A DNA stretch of 64,000 nucleotides. It comes from Methanobacterium aggregans. GTDB lineage: Archaea; Methanobacteriota; Methanobacteria; Methanobacteriales; Methanobacteriaceae. Every line of letters begins with the position of its first letter. Position 1 is the stretch's first letter. The translations under genes were made by a program, and so were the position numbers. The notes beneath the pieces are model-generated. The model saw only the letters and a list, made by a program, of their open reading frames with translations. It did no database searches and had not been told where the DNA came from. The stretch covers positions 1 to 64,000 of the forward strand of contig NZ_JAGGLN010000004.1 in the NCBI RefSeq assembly GCF_017874455.1. Direction: 5' to 3'. Of this stretch, positions 24,701 to 33,109 are shown one piece after another.

Positions 24701-24717
24701 ATCCAATATTTAAGCAT

Positions 24718-25731
24718 ATGTACATAAGCTGCCTGTGCCTAGGTGACTGCATAGAACCTTCAGGCCATGTTTTAGATGTTATTGGAACATTTTACGATCC
24801 ATGTGATAGTTGTGAAAACTGGAATCTGAAGAAGTTCACACCTCTGGCAGAGCAGATAGATCTGGATAGTGTGGATGCTGATTTTGGAAACTGCAGATGC
24901 AGTAAGAGGCATCTTGACGTGGTTATGGCCCATGTTCTCAAGATCCTCATTGAAGCTGGTGTTAAGGACAGGAAAACAACCCTCAGAAACGCATGTGTTC
25001 CCCTGATAACCCCTGCATACCCCACAGGTACAGCCCCCTACCTTCCTGAAAACTCCCTTGTGATACTGGTGGAGGATCTTGATTCTGCCTCTGCAGAGAA
25101 GATCCTCATGGAAGTTCCTGAAGTTAAAGGTGTTTTAAAAGGCGTTATGAAAATAACAGTTGGATTGAAGGATGCTGATTCAGATCCTCAAACCTACGAA
25201 CTCCTTGCAGGCTGTGACATGCGCTGTGACGTGGTTAAAACACCCTACGGAGCTCTTTGTATCTACAAAGCTCAGGGCGAGATACACGTGGAGTTTCCCA
25301 AACCCATCTCCCCCAAGGTAGGTCTTCTGAGGAAGTACCTCGATGAACATTCTCAAGCAAGTGTTCTTGATTGTACCTGCGGCCCTGGAACCCTTGGAAT
25401 TGCATGTTTAAAAGCAGGAGCCCGGAAGGTTGTTTTCAATGATCTATGGTATCCTGCAGCAAGAACAGCAGCCCTGAACCTTGAAGTCAATGGATTTCCA
25501 GTGAAAACCCCTGAAAATATGGTGGAAATTCAGGGCAAAAATTGGAGCTCCCCTGAAACTCCAGTCGCAGTGGGGGACAATTTTGAGGTTTACTCCGCAG
25601 ACCTCAGGGACCTTGGGAACATCCTAGGTGAAGAGTTTGATATATGCATCATCGATGCATTTCCAGGCGTGGAAACTGCTGATCTTGTGGAGGGTGTGAA
25701 GGGTATCTGCAGGAAGATCGTGGTTATTTAA
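24718..25731 (+). CDS. SAM-dependent methyltransferase, archaeal, substrate unknown
   Basis: 337 residues. The C-terminal half has a Rossmann methyltransferase fold: motif I is VLDCTCGPGTLGIACLKAG and the acidic motif II strand is VVFNDLWYPAARTAALNLEVNG. A later DICIIDAFPG strand is in the position of motif IV. The N-terminal 190 residues contain a Cys-rich region (CLCLGDC, CDSC, CRC) that could bind zinc. The arrangement is reminiscent of archaeal RNA or protein methyltransferases such as the Trm5 or PrmA types, but I cannot name the substrate. Translation is probably leaderless. Confidence 0.7.
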   Translation: MYISCLCLGDCIEPSGHVLDVIGTFYDPCDSCENWNLKKFTPLAEQIDLDSVDADFGNCRCSKRHLDVVMAHVLKILIEAGVKDRKTTLRNACVPLITPAYPTGTAPYLPENSLVILVEDLDSASAEKILMEVPEVKGVLKGVMKITVGLKDADSDPQTYELLAGCDMRCDVVKTPYGALCIYKAQGEIHVEFPKPISPKVGLLRKYLDEHSQASVLDCTCGPGTLGIACLKAGARKVVFNDLWYPAARTAALNLEVNGFPVKTPENMVEIQGKNWSSPETPVAVGDNFEVYSADLRDLGNILGEEFDICIIDAFPGVETADLVEGVKGICRKIVVI

Positions 25732-25783
25732 AATTTTTATTTTTGTTTAATATCTTTAAGTTCTTCAAGTTTAAAATGTTTTT

Positions 25784-27049
25784 TCAGGCCATTCCCATGT
25801 AAATAATAAGTGCAGGGACTATTAAAACCCCCATTAAATTTGATTTATTAACACCAAGGTAGTGGGGAAGCAGTCCCAGTGCAACCGCAGTTACATAGAC
25901 CATGAGTATGAATGGCACGTTTGAATGTTCCATAACTGCAAATAAAACCACTATGAATGTCATCAATACGATCACAGCCCATGATAATTTGGTGTAGTTT
26001 ATTCGTTCTATTGATTCTGCTGCAAGATCCCCGCACTTCAGGCAGAGGATCAGGGATAGGGAAACTGCAGTTAGGGATGCGAATATGAAGAGGACCAGAT
26101 GGTTGAAGTCAAATACCTGAATGAGCTTGTCTATGTACACTGCAATACCGCTTCTGGGATTTCCAATTAGGTAAATGGCTATGAGTGAGAATAGTGCATC
26201 TGAAACATTAACACCACTCATTGCAACGAGAAATCCTTCCCTGTTTGCACCGGCATCCCCACCCCCACTAAGTTCCTGGGCCAGTATGCTTCCCTGAGCC
26301 GGCCCCATTCCTGGTAAAAATCCTAGGATGGTTCCTGCAATTCCCCCTGCAAAAACTCCCCTCAGAACAGTTCCACTGAACTTGAAGTTATGGAACTTGT
26401 TCTGGTTTGGAACAACTGAACTCTGGGACATGCTGTAGAGTAGGGTGCTCACACCAAAAAGTCCTGAAAACATGCAGAGAAGTGAAACGTTTGAGGAGAT
26501 GGGTGTGCTGAACATCACCCACCCCATGATCCCTGAAAGAAGAAAAAGAGTAACAGCCCATAGAAATGAGATCACACTATTGCTGAGGCGTATGAACATG
26601 TAAACCACAACCCCTGAAAGGATTATCCATATGTAGGGCTTGAGCCATGTGTAGAGTGGAGGTAGGAACATCATGAAGATGGGCAGGAGTAGAATGGTGA
26701 CCAGGATGGATCCAAATCCTCCAACTGCAACGAGTCTTATTGCTTCTTTACCCCTCCCGTGAAGCAGGAAGTAGTGTCCCGGCATGATGGACAGCACAGT
26801 TCCCTCATCAGGCACTCCAAGGAACATGGAGGGGATGAACTCAAGGAGGGCATGGGATATGGACATGGATATGAGGAACACTGCAAGCACTTCAGGGGAC
26901 AGGAAGGTCAATAAAAATGCAGAGGATGCAAAGAGGAATGCACCAACTGTGTTTACATGGATTCCAGGGATTAGACCAGTTACTGTTCCACACATCACCC
27001 CTAATAGGCATACAAAGACGAGTTCCCACAATTTTAACACCTGAATCAT
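25784..27049 (-). CDS. Polytopic membrane protein of the TctA/DUF112 (COG1784) type
   Basis: 421 residues with about ten or more transmembrane helices. Two glycine-rich half-site motifs are visible: GTVTGLIPGIHVNTVGAFL near residue 25 and FAGGIAGTILGFLPGMGPAQG near residue 235. This duplicated pattern marks the TctA superfamily, whose bacterial members are the large permease of tripartite carboxylate transporters. The archaeal single-component relatives have unknown substrate. The start is uncertain: ATG 27049 lacks a ribosome binding site, and a TTG at 27031 follows GGTG. The AGTAATAC box of the metal island occurs about 80 bp upstream. Confidence 0.7.
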   Translation of the reverse strand: MIQVLKLWELVFVCLLGVMCGTVTGLIPGIHVNTVGAFLFASSAFLLTFLSPEVLAVFLISMSISHALLEFIPSMFLGVPDEGTVLSIMPGHYFLLHGRGKEAIRLVAVGGFGSILVTILLLPIFMMFLPPLYTWLKPYIWIILSGVVVYMFIRLSNSVISFLWAVTLFLLSGIMGWVMFSTPISSNVSLLCMFSGLFGVSTLLYSMSQSSVVPNQNKFHNFKFSGTVLRGVFAGGIAGTILGFLPGMGPAQGSILAQELSGGGDAGANREGFLVAMSGVNVSDALFSLIAIYLIGNPRSGIAVYIDKLIQVFDFNHLVLFIFASLTAVSLSLILCLKCGDLAAESIERINYTKLSWAVIVLMTFIVVLFAVMEHSNVPFILMVYVTAVALGLLPHYLGVNKSNLMGVLIVPALIIYMGMA

Positions 27050-27125
27050 TCTACATCAGAGTCCAGCTTAAAAAGGACTCAGCACATATCTGAACAACAA
27101 TTTTAATGATATTATTTATTTAATT

Positions 27126-27142
27126 AGTAATACTATTTATTG
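27126..27142. promoter_or_regulatory. AGTAATAC box with TATA-like element upstream of the COG1784 gene
   Basis: AGTAATACTATTTATT matches the fused box/TATA of the metal island, including orientation relative to minus-strand genes. By eye it is the only exact AGTAATAC I noticed outside that island. Confidence 0.45.
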
Positions 27143-27477
27143 TTGTTGCAGCGTAGTTTTTTGAAAATGTGCAAGGTTCCAAAAATCGGTGGGATTGAAT
27201 AAAAAAAGATCCCTTAAAAGCAGGGACTCTAAAAATACCAGAAGGGTAAAGGTATCCTGAGTAAATTGAATGAAAATTTTGGATGGAACAATCGTAACTG
27301 TCTATAAATACTGATCCTTGAAAAATGAAGGTTAAAAAGTAGTTTGAATACTTAAAGTAGTTTGAATACTAAAAATAGTTACTAAAAATAGTTTGAATGT
27401 TCAGTAGTTCATAATATTAAAAATGAAGGTTAAAAAAAGTTTTGTGGTGGATATTCAGGTGAATATCCTAAAAGGTT
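27143..27477. other. Intergenic region with short direct repeats
   Basis: Reiterated AGTTTGAATACT/AAAAATAGTT strings occur at about 27339-27410. The region lies downstream of the EF-1beta gene and upstream of the COG1784 gene. No gene was recognised. Confidence 0.5.
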
Positions 27478-27747
27478 TTACATCAACCTTCTTACATCAA
27501 CAACTTCTATGCTTGCTATGTCCTGGAGCTTTGAAAGGTTTTCCTCAACTTTTTCAGTACCGCCTTCTTCATCTTCCACTACAACCATTACGTTGAGGGC
27601 TACAAGACCGAAAGCTATTGGTTCTTCCTCAATCTTGTGAAGTTCGGTGTTTTCTGGTATTGATTTTCCAATCTCTGCTTTGATACTTTCTAGATCAACG
27701 TCAGGACTTTCAGGCATTAATTTTATTGTTGCTACAACTTCTCCCAT
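27478..27747 (-). CDS. ef1b: Translation elongation factor aEF-1beta
   Basis: 89 residues, the full length of the archaeal EF-1beta guanine nucleotide exchange factor. It begins MGEVVATIKLMPESPDVDLE and ends with IEVVDVRRLM, with the central EEEPIAFGLVALNVMVVVED core of the EF1_GNE fold. It recharges aEF-1A with GTP in the cytoplasm. The gene follows a small zinc-ribbon gene in the same direction, a pairing common in archaea. An AGGAGG-like site precedes the ATG. Confidence 0.95.
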   Translation of the reverse strand: MGEVVATIKLMPESPDVDLESIKAEIGKSIPENTELHKIEEEPIAFGLVALNVMVVVEDEEGGTEKVEENLSKLQDIASIEVVDVRRLM

Positions 27748-27792
27748 CTTAGATTCCTCCAGTAAAAATTAAACGTGTAATCTGTACAAAAT

Positions 27793-27954
27793 TTATGGGC
27801 CTTTGAAACCGCATTCGCACTTGTATAAGTGGCCAAATGTCCTGCATTTCTGGCACCTGTATAATATTTTATCGCATTCAGGGCACTGGAATTTCACGTA
27901 GTTTTCCACAGGGGATATTTCCTGTTTACAAGATGTACATTCTATTTTCTCCAT
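27793..27954 (-). CDS. 53-residue archaeal zinc-ribbon protein
   Basis: A short gene starting MEKIECTSCKQEIS and ending CECGFKGP. Four CxxC-type knuckles (CTSC, CPEC, CQKC, CECG) fit two zinc-binding sites, as in the small archaeal zinc-finger family (COG2888, HVO_2753-like) linked to translation. GGAGGT in the end of the upstream mfnE gene serves as ribosome binding site, with the stop TAA directly abutting this ATG, so the two are translationally coupled. It lies just before the EF-1beta gene. I translated it directly from the sequence, and length and Cys spacing make it convincing. Function is likely ribosome- or RNA-associated. Confidence 0.88.
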   Translation of the reverse strand: MEKIECTSCKQEISPVENYVKFQCPECDKILYRCQKCRTFGHLYKCECGFKGP

Positions 27955-28599
27955 TTAATAACCTCCAATGAGTGTATGTAAAACGTTTTTACCTTCAATT
28001 AACGATAGAACCCTCTCAGGGTGCTTACCATTTACAATATAACACTGAGATTTGTGTTGAAGTAAAAGCTCGGGTAAAAATTCATCAACTGATGTTTCAC
28101 CAAAATTTAGTAGTTTTTTAGCACTTACATTTTTTATAAGTTTCGCACCATCAAGGGATGGTTCATGCGTGTATATACCATCTACATCTGTTGCTATTAA
28201 TAGTTTGGCTTTTAGAAGATGTGATATATAAAAGGATATGGAATCTGATGTGACCCTCCACGAGTGTTCCAGGGGATCCAGATACTCCATAAGATTTGAG
28301 GGCAGGAGAACAGGAAGCTTACCCATTTCAACCAGTTTCTTGGCATCTTCAAGGGAGTGAACTGCTTCAGCACCCTCAACCTTATCTGCAACAAGGGTTC
28401 CGAGAATGTCCATGCACATTATGGCACTTTTATGGTTTGCAGTGTCTGAAAACCGGAATTCTGCATCGTAACTACGGAGTGTGTTGGCAAGAACCCCACC
28501 ACCACAGATCACCATGGAATGTGTGCCAACAAGGGCTCTGCAGAGTGCTGCAGCATCCTCAAGAAACAGACTGCCACCAACCTTCACAATCCAATCCAT
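27955..28599 (-). CDS. mfnE: Amino acid kinase family protein, probable methanofuran kinase MfnE
   Basis: 214 residues of the amino acid kinase fold, short like the COG2054 family. VKVGGSLF at the N-terminus is the phosphate-binding lysine-glycine motif, ICGGGVLAN is the second Gly-rich loop and LIATDVDGIYTHEP is the nucleotide-binding segment. In methanogens this family includes MfnE, which phosphorylates the aminomethylfuran alcohol phosphate intermediate of methanofuran, the C1 carrier of the first step of methanogenesis. The assignment to MfnE rests on length, family and organism, not on a tested feature. It is directly coupled to the zinc-ribbon gene. Confidence 0.7.
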   Translation of the reverse strand: MDWIVKVGGSLFLEDAAALCRALVGTHSMVICGGGVLANTLRSYDAEFRFSDTANHKSAIMCMDILGTLVADKVEGAEAVHSLEDAKKLVEMGKLPVLLPSNLMEYLDPLEHSWRVTSDSISFYISHLLKAKLLIATDVDGIYTHEPSLDGAKLIKNVSAKKLLNFGETSVDEFLPELLLQHKSQCYIVNGKHPERVLSLIEGKNVLHTLIGGY

Positions 28600-28663
28600 A
28601 GTAAAATCACTTCTCTTAAATTTATATGATTTAATTGATTATTAACCTTATATTTTTATTTTG

Positions 28664-28734
28664 GGAGTTTAAGCTCTGGAATTATTTTATCTACCGTTAT
28701 TTAAGGAGTTTCAGCTCCCGGGTTATTTTATCTA
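28664..28734. repeat. Tandem duplication of the 3' end of pth2
   Basis: The last about 30 coding bases of the peptidyl-tRNA hydrolase gene (28705-28734) recur with mismatches at 28664-28694, a 41-bp period. The downstream copy is out of any obvious frame. Confidence 0.7.
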
Positions 28735-29038
28735 TCTTTTCATCAGCATCAGGACCTATTCCAAGGCAGGTTATGGTTGATTCTGGTATTTCAGTGTGTC
28801 CTGCATCCCTCACAAGACAGCTTGCTACTCCTGCTGCCTTAACGAGTTCATGAACTTCATAGAGTTCTTCCAAACTACCAACCTTTACAACAACCTTTTT
28901 TTCGCCTTCCCTCTCCCATTTCTTTACGGAATTTTCATCGGCCCTTTTGTACGCCCCTAAACTGCCATGGCATGCCTGTGCAGCGATTTTACCCCGGCTC
29001 ATCTTAAGATCAGCCCTCATAACTATTACCTGTTTCAT
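28697..29038 (-). CDS. pth2: Peptidyl-tRNA hydrolase Pth2
   Basis: 113 residues, the standard length of archaeal and eukaryotic Pth2. The N-terminus MKQVIVMRADLKMSRGKIAAQACHGSLGAY carries the family signature with the catalytic Lys, and the later LVRDAGHTEIPESTITCLGIGP contains the conserved Asp-Ala-Gly-His and Thr. It cleaves the ester bond between peptide and tRNA after premature termination. It sits just upstream of mfnE on the same strand, inside a translation-related group. Confidence 0.96.
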   Translation of the reverse strand: MKQVIVMRADLKMSRGKIAAQACHGSLGAYKRADENSVKKWEREGEKKVVVKVGSLEELYEVHELVKAAGVASCLVRDAGHTEIPESTITCLGIGPDADEKIDKITRELKLLK

Positions 29039-29305
29039 TTTTTTTACACCGTGAACCTGAAAATCAAAATAAGTTTTTAAACTTGAATTTAAATCTCAAC
29101 AGAGTATCTACAGCCATTTTATTATAACTTCCCCTATAAATTGGAGGGGTAGGTTACCCTGATGAAGTACAGTTTTATAATTTATAATTTGATCCAATAT
29201 AAAACCACTCAAAAAGGATCAGCTGATTATAAAAAAAATGGAAAAAAGAAATGGGGAAAAAATATCCCATCCTAAAACTGTTTTACACATCTGTTATTTA
29301 CGCAT

Positions 29306-29839
29306 TTATATTACTTTGAAGCTTTTAACCACCATGTCGAAGTTTTCCTTCTGACTGTCGAAGTCTGAAGCCTTTGCACTAAATGTTATTGCATAGATGT
29401 AGTTATTTTTCTCAAATATGATGATGCTCTCTTTCTTGTCCACTGAACCTATTTTCATGGTGTAGGTGAATTCCCTGGCAGGAGATCCATCAACTGTGAG
29501 GTTTGACTCTGATACCACCACAGCACCAGCACTTACAAGTGCAGATTTACTCGCTGAAACTCCTTCGTCCAAACTGCCTGTGCTGTTGGTTTTCTGGACA
29601 GCTACAACTGTCTGGTAGGTCTTGTTTGAAATACTGTCCTCATCTGCCACTGCTGCAATCATAGGTGCAGCTCCCTCAACCTCAGTGCTCATCTGACTCG
29701 CTGATAACTTGGTCCAGCCCATTGGATAATCAAAGGAAACCCCACTTTCATTGTAGGTTTGACTGGTTGATGTTGTACATCCCGATGCAAAAACCACAAC
29801 TGCTAAAATTGCCAAAACTAAAATTGTGTATTGTTTCAT
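29306..29839 (-). CDS. Lipoprotein with PsbP-like domain
   Basis: 177 residues with a signal peptide ending in the lipobox-like ASGC (Cys21), so probably lipid-anchored on the outside. The rest is a PsbP/MOG1-like alpha/beta domain: YNESGVSFDYPMGWTKLS at the front and FDSQKENFDMVVKSFKVI at the end. These domains are common in methanobacterial surface lipoproteins and their function is unknown. It is a paralogue of the protein encoded at 30195, with the same end motif. It probably arose by tandem duplication and forms a monocistronic unit. Confidence 0.75.
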   Translation of the reverse strand: MKQYTILVLAILAVVVFASGCTTSTSQTYNESGVSFDYPMGWTKLSASQMSTEVEGAAPMIAAVADEDSISNKTYQTVVAVQKTNSTGSLDEGVSASKSALVSAGAVVVSESNLTVDGSPAREFTYTMKIGSVDKKESIIIFEKNNYIYAITFSAKASDFDSQKENFDMVVKSFKVI

Positions 29840-30194
29840 GCTGATCCTCCCATCATAATCCCTAATTATTTTATTCCCTTAAGAATTAATAAATTTATCT
29901 AAAATCCATTAAAAGAATTAAAGATAAAATAGAGTTAAACTGTAAATATTTCAGGGTACTTGGTATTAATTAAAAGAATGTTGAATAATTTAGTTGTTTA
30001 CCTCTTCAATGATTAATATTGAATAAATAAGGGGAGTCCTTCAGAGAACCATCTTAAAATCCTTTTTTAGAAATTAAAAGCAGGAATGAATTTATCAAAT
30101 TTATTGAAGAAAAAAAGTGATTATAATATCTAAAATAATTCATTTTAATGATTTAAAAATAAAAATGGATAAAAAGAAGAATTCAAAGGAAATT
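29840..30194. other. Intergenic region between PsbP-like paralogues
   Basis: AT-rich with no coding potential. It carries the promoter of the 29306 gene and the transcription end of the 30195 gene. No distinct motif was recognised. Confidence 0.4.
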
Positions 30195-30770
30195 TCAAAG
30201 TAGATTATTGAACATGTTCTCTAAATAATTATTTCTCTGCTCTCCAGTAATTTTAAAGCTTCTAACTACCATGTCAAAGTTTTCCTTCTGGTTGGCAAAG
30301 TCTGAATCAGGTGCACTTAGAGTTAATGAGTAAACTGTGTTGTTTTGAGCTAAAACAACTAAACGTGCCTCTTTCTTAACACCACCCATTGTAACGTTGT
30401 AAAACACATCATGGGCCTTCACCCCGTTGACTGTGATGTTCTTATCCGAGATCATAACGGCTTTCTTATCCTTCTGAAGATTTGCCTTACTTGCTGCAAC
30501 TATTTCATCCAGTGTCCCTGATTGGTTGGTTTTCTGTACCATTACCATTGTTATGTAACTGCTGTTCTGGGCGTTGTTGGAATCTCCAACCACTGCAATG
30601 GTGTTATTTGATTTTATGTCCCAATCCTTTGCAGAGAGCTGATTCCATGTTCCAGGGTACTTGAAGTAAACCCCGTTTTCATTGTAGGTTTGGGGTGTTA
30701 ATCCCCTGTAAACTGATAAAACTGATAAAACAACGATTACAATTAAAAACATGGCTGTGTACCATTTCAT
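30195..30770 (-). CDS. Membrane-anchored PsbP-like protein
   Basis: 191 residues from the ATG at 30770, which follows a GGAGGAC site. An upstream TTG would place that site inside the gene. One N-terminal helix (AMFLIVIVVLSVLSVY) lacks a lipobox Cys and acts as an uncleaved anchor or signal. The external domain has the PsbP-like pattern (YNENGVYFKYPGTWNQLS, then FANQKENFDMVVRSFKITG) shared with the lipoprotein at 29306. Function is unknown. Confidence 0.7.
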   Translation of the reverse strand: MKWYTAMFLIVIVVLSVLSVYRGLTPQTYNENGVYFKYPGTWNQLSAKDWDIKSNNTIAVVGDSNNAQNSSYITMVMVQKTNQSGTLDEIVAASKANLQKDKKAVMISDKNITVNGVKAHDVFYNVTMGGVKKEARLVVLAQNNTVYSLTLSAPDSDFANQKENFDMVVRSFKITGEQRNNYLENMFNNLL

Positions 30771-30816
30771 GTCATGTCCTCCATAAGCCAACTGAGAATG
30801 ATTAATTTGAAATTTG

Positions 30817-30838
30817 AATGATCCCCTACGGGATCATT
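30817..30838 (-). terminator. Perfect 9-bp hairpin downstream of the YcaO gene
   Basis: AATGATCCC and GGGATCATT pair around CTAC, about 58 bases after the ycaO stop on the minus strand. It may end that transcript or regulate the next gene. Confidence 0.5.
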
Positions 30839-30895
30839 GAATCATCAATTGATAATATAAAATATATTTGAATCAATGCAAGCCTTTGAACCCCA

Positions 30896-32086
30896 TCAGG
30901 CCAATCTTTTCCCTGCCCGATCCATGTCCACAGAGTAAACCTCTAAACCCGGAATTATAACCCTTACAACAGGTATTTCTATATTTGAACGGGTTAAGTC
31001 AGAGTACAGAACATCGTTAAAACCGCATTTTCCGAGTATCTTCATGGCCATGCTTATATCTTCCCTGAATGAAGATCCGGACCTGTTTTTAATTTCTGAA
31101 AGGTTTATAGTTTCTTCTGAATCTCCAAACCAGTGCTTGTTGATCCTCTTCATGCGTTCGTAACCTGCTTTTCTCATGAAAACTGCCCGGACTGTGTCTT
31201 CTCTTGTTCCATGTATCTGGGTTGCCCTGCTCTGTGCCACCTCTGTTAAAGCCCTTATAGCTGCTATTTCAGGGTCAAGGTGAGTTCCAACACCTAGTGT
31301 TAATAATGCAGGGTCTTTAAGAACAGGATCATCTGAAACTGCGGCTATTGTGGATATCTTTATATCTGCAGTGAGATCCATGAGTTTCACATTGATCCCT
31401 GCGTCCCGGAATTTCATGAGTAAATCCTTTATAAGAGGATTTTCCGTGTTTTCACAGTCAATTTCAGGTTTTGAACTGCGGTGGGCCTCGAATATGCTCC
31501 AGGCATCCCTTTCAACAACCTCCATCATGCCATGGAAAACTGCTTCTTCGATCCTGTTTCCAGATGCAAGTCCATTGGTGTTGGATTTGAAGAGCTTCAA
31601 ACTATCCTGAAGATTGTATGGGTGATAAACAGCATTTGCAGGGACCATGTACTCCCTTTCATCCTTTAAATCCCTGGCTTTAATCCATTCAAGTCTGGAT
31701 TCCTCTGGATTGAACTGTGTATTTGGGAGTATCAGGGATCTTGGATCCAATGCATTGTCCACTTCCTCAAAAACTCCGGATATTATCTTCTCCCTGTCAG
31801 AGTCATGGATCTCTGCAGAGTACCTTTCAAAGGATTCCATCATTGCAGAGGCCTTTGCCTGGGTTTTTGTAGCACCTTTACCTGCATATATACTCACAGC
31901 ACCATCTGCAGCCATTGGCCTTATTGCGGAGTAGACTGGCACACCCACACGATCCAGATGTGTTATCTCCGCAACCCTTGTAACACCTGCAGCCTTCAGT
32001 TTCCCCTCAACATTTTTTATTGTAGCTTCAGGGGCTATGGACCTGTGTGTACATCCAAAATACTTTATTGGAACCTCTTGGAACAT
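30896..32086 (-). CDS. ycaO: YcaO-domain methanogenesis marker protein 1 (thioamidation enzyme)
   Basis: 396 residues. The start FQEVPIKYFGCTHRSIAPEAT and internal segments GKGATKTQAKASAMMESFERYSAE, TNGLASGN, EAVFHGMMEVVERDAWS and LTEVAQSRATQIHG are the ATP-binding elements of YcaO enzymes, including the Glu residues for Mg-ATP. In methanogens this protein, with TfuA, forms the thioglycine in the McrA subunit of methyl-coenzyme M reductase. The usual partner TfuA is not adjacent, so sulfur delivery relies on a distant gene or another partner. The assignment to the methanogen marker subgroup is strong. Confidence 0.92.
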   Translation of the reverse strand: MFQEVPIKYFGCTHRSIAPEATIKNVEGKLKAAGVTRVAEITHLDRVGVPVYSAIRPMAADGAVSIYAGKGATKTQAKASAMMESFERYSAEIHDSDREKIISGVFEEVDNALDPRSLILPNTQFNPEESRLEWIKARDLKDEREYMVPANAVYHPYNLQDSLKLFKSNTNGLASGNRIEEAVFHGMMEVVERDAWSIFEAHRSSKPEIDCENTENPLIKDLLMKFRDAGINVKLMDLTADIKISTIAAVSDDPVLKDPALLTLGVGTHLDPEIAAIRALTEVAQSRATQIHGTREDTVRAVFMRKAGYERMKRINKHWFGDSEETINLSEIKNRSGSSFREDISMAMKILGKCGFNDVLYSDLTRSNIEIPVVRVIIPGLEVYSVDMDRAGKRLA

Positions 32087-32380
32087 TTGATCACTTGAAA
32101 CCTAATTCTTTTAAAAAATCATTCATAAAAAATTATACATGGAAATTCGTACCTATGGATTAGCTTTAACCTTCATGTCTTAAAATTTTTTGGTAGGAAG
32201 CTCAGCATACCTTCCAATGCAACTTCTTTTTTAAGGGGTTTTTTAAGGGGCATTTCTTTTTCTAAGATATAAATTCAGGTCAAAATAAAAGGTTATGGAC
32301 CTAATCAGTGCACCTGATATGGTTACTTCTGATTTAAAAAGAAGTTCATGGTTTAAAATGAGTGAAGATTTGAAACACCC
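32087..32380. other. Intergenic region between the M50 protease and ycaO genes
   Basis: AT-rich. It includes the short direct repeat TTTTTTAAGGGG near 32230-32250. No gene was recognised. Confidence 0.4.
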
Positions 32381-33010
32381 TCACATTCCAATGATCCTCA
32401 TGGTTAAAAATGCTTTAACCGTCAAAATTAAGGCAAAAACTGTTACTATTCCCCATATAACAGGATTCCATTTTAGAACCTTAGCACCGTCCAGTATAGC
32501 TACGGGTATGAGGTTGAAGAATGCCAGGAAACTGTTTATTGCAAATCCCAGAAGGATGATGTTGGATATCTCGTAACTTAAGAGATCCGCTGGTGATGTT
32601 GAAACCAGGGGCATGAGTGCCAGGAAAAAGACTGCAAGAACCATGTTTGTAAGTGGACCTGCAATGGATATTTTACCGTTTTCCTCCCTTGAGATGTACT
32701 CGCCCTGAATGTAAACAGCTCCAGGGGCTGCGAAAACAAATCCGAATGCAGCCATTACGATCGCCAGTATGAGTCCCTGAACCCACATCCTGAACTCGGC
32801 ACGAAATCCATATCTGATTGCAACGAATTTATGTGCAAGCTCATGGAGCACGAATCCAAGCCCCGCTGCAATGAAAGTTGCAGGAATAAGATATATAACA
32901 TTTTCAATAACGTTACTACTTCCAATACTGAAGATGTATGCAAATATTGCTGCAATAACAGTCATTGAAATGAGTATGTCCCTGACTTCATGGGCTGTGA
33001 ATTTTATCAT
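32381..33010 (-). CDS. M50 family (site-2 protease-like) membrane metalloprotease
   Basis: 209 residues and about six transmembrane helices. HELAH at about residue 61 is the HExxH zinc site and FNLIPVAILDGAKV near residue 172 is the third-ligand NxxPxxxLDG motif of M50 proteases. It is a minimal core without PDZ or CBS domains, like many archaeal members. Substrates are unknown. No ribosome binding site is seen, and a TATA element about 28 bases upstream suggests a leaderless transcript. Confidence 0.88.
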   Translation of the reverse strand: MIKFTAHEVRDILISMTVIAAIFAYIFSIGSSNVIENVIYLIPATFIAAGLGFVLHELAHKFVAIRYGFRAEFRMWVQGLILAIVMAAFGFVFAAPGAVYIQGEYISREENGKISIAGPLTNMVLAVFFLALMPLVSTSPADLLSYEISNIILLGFAINSFLAFFNLIPVAILDGAKVLKWNPVIWGIVTVFALILTVKAFLTMRIIGM

Positions 33011-33033
33011 ACTTATAGGAAACGTAGCTCATC

Positions 33034-33041
33034 ATTTATAA
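33034..33041 (-). promoter_or_regulatory. TATA box for the M50 protease gene, probably leaderless
   Basis: TTATAAAT on the minus strand lies about 28 bases before the ATG at 33010, leaving no room for a leader with a ribosome binding site. Confidence 0.5.
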
Positions 33042-33109
33042 TGATTTCCCTAATGATTTATCTTAAAAAAAGATCATGACCCAAAAAAAAATATTATAAA
33101 AAAAAACTT

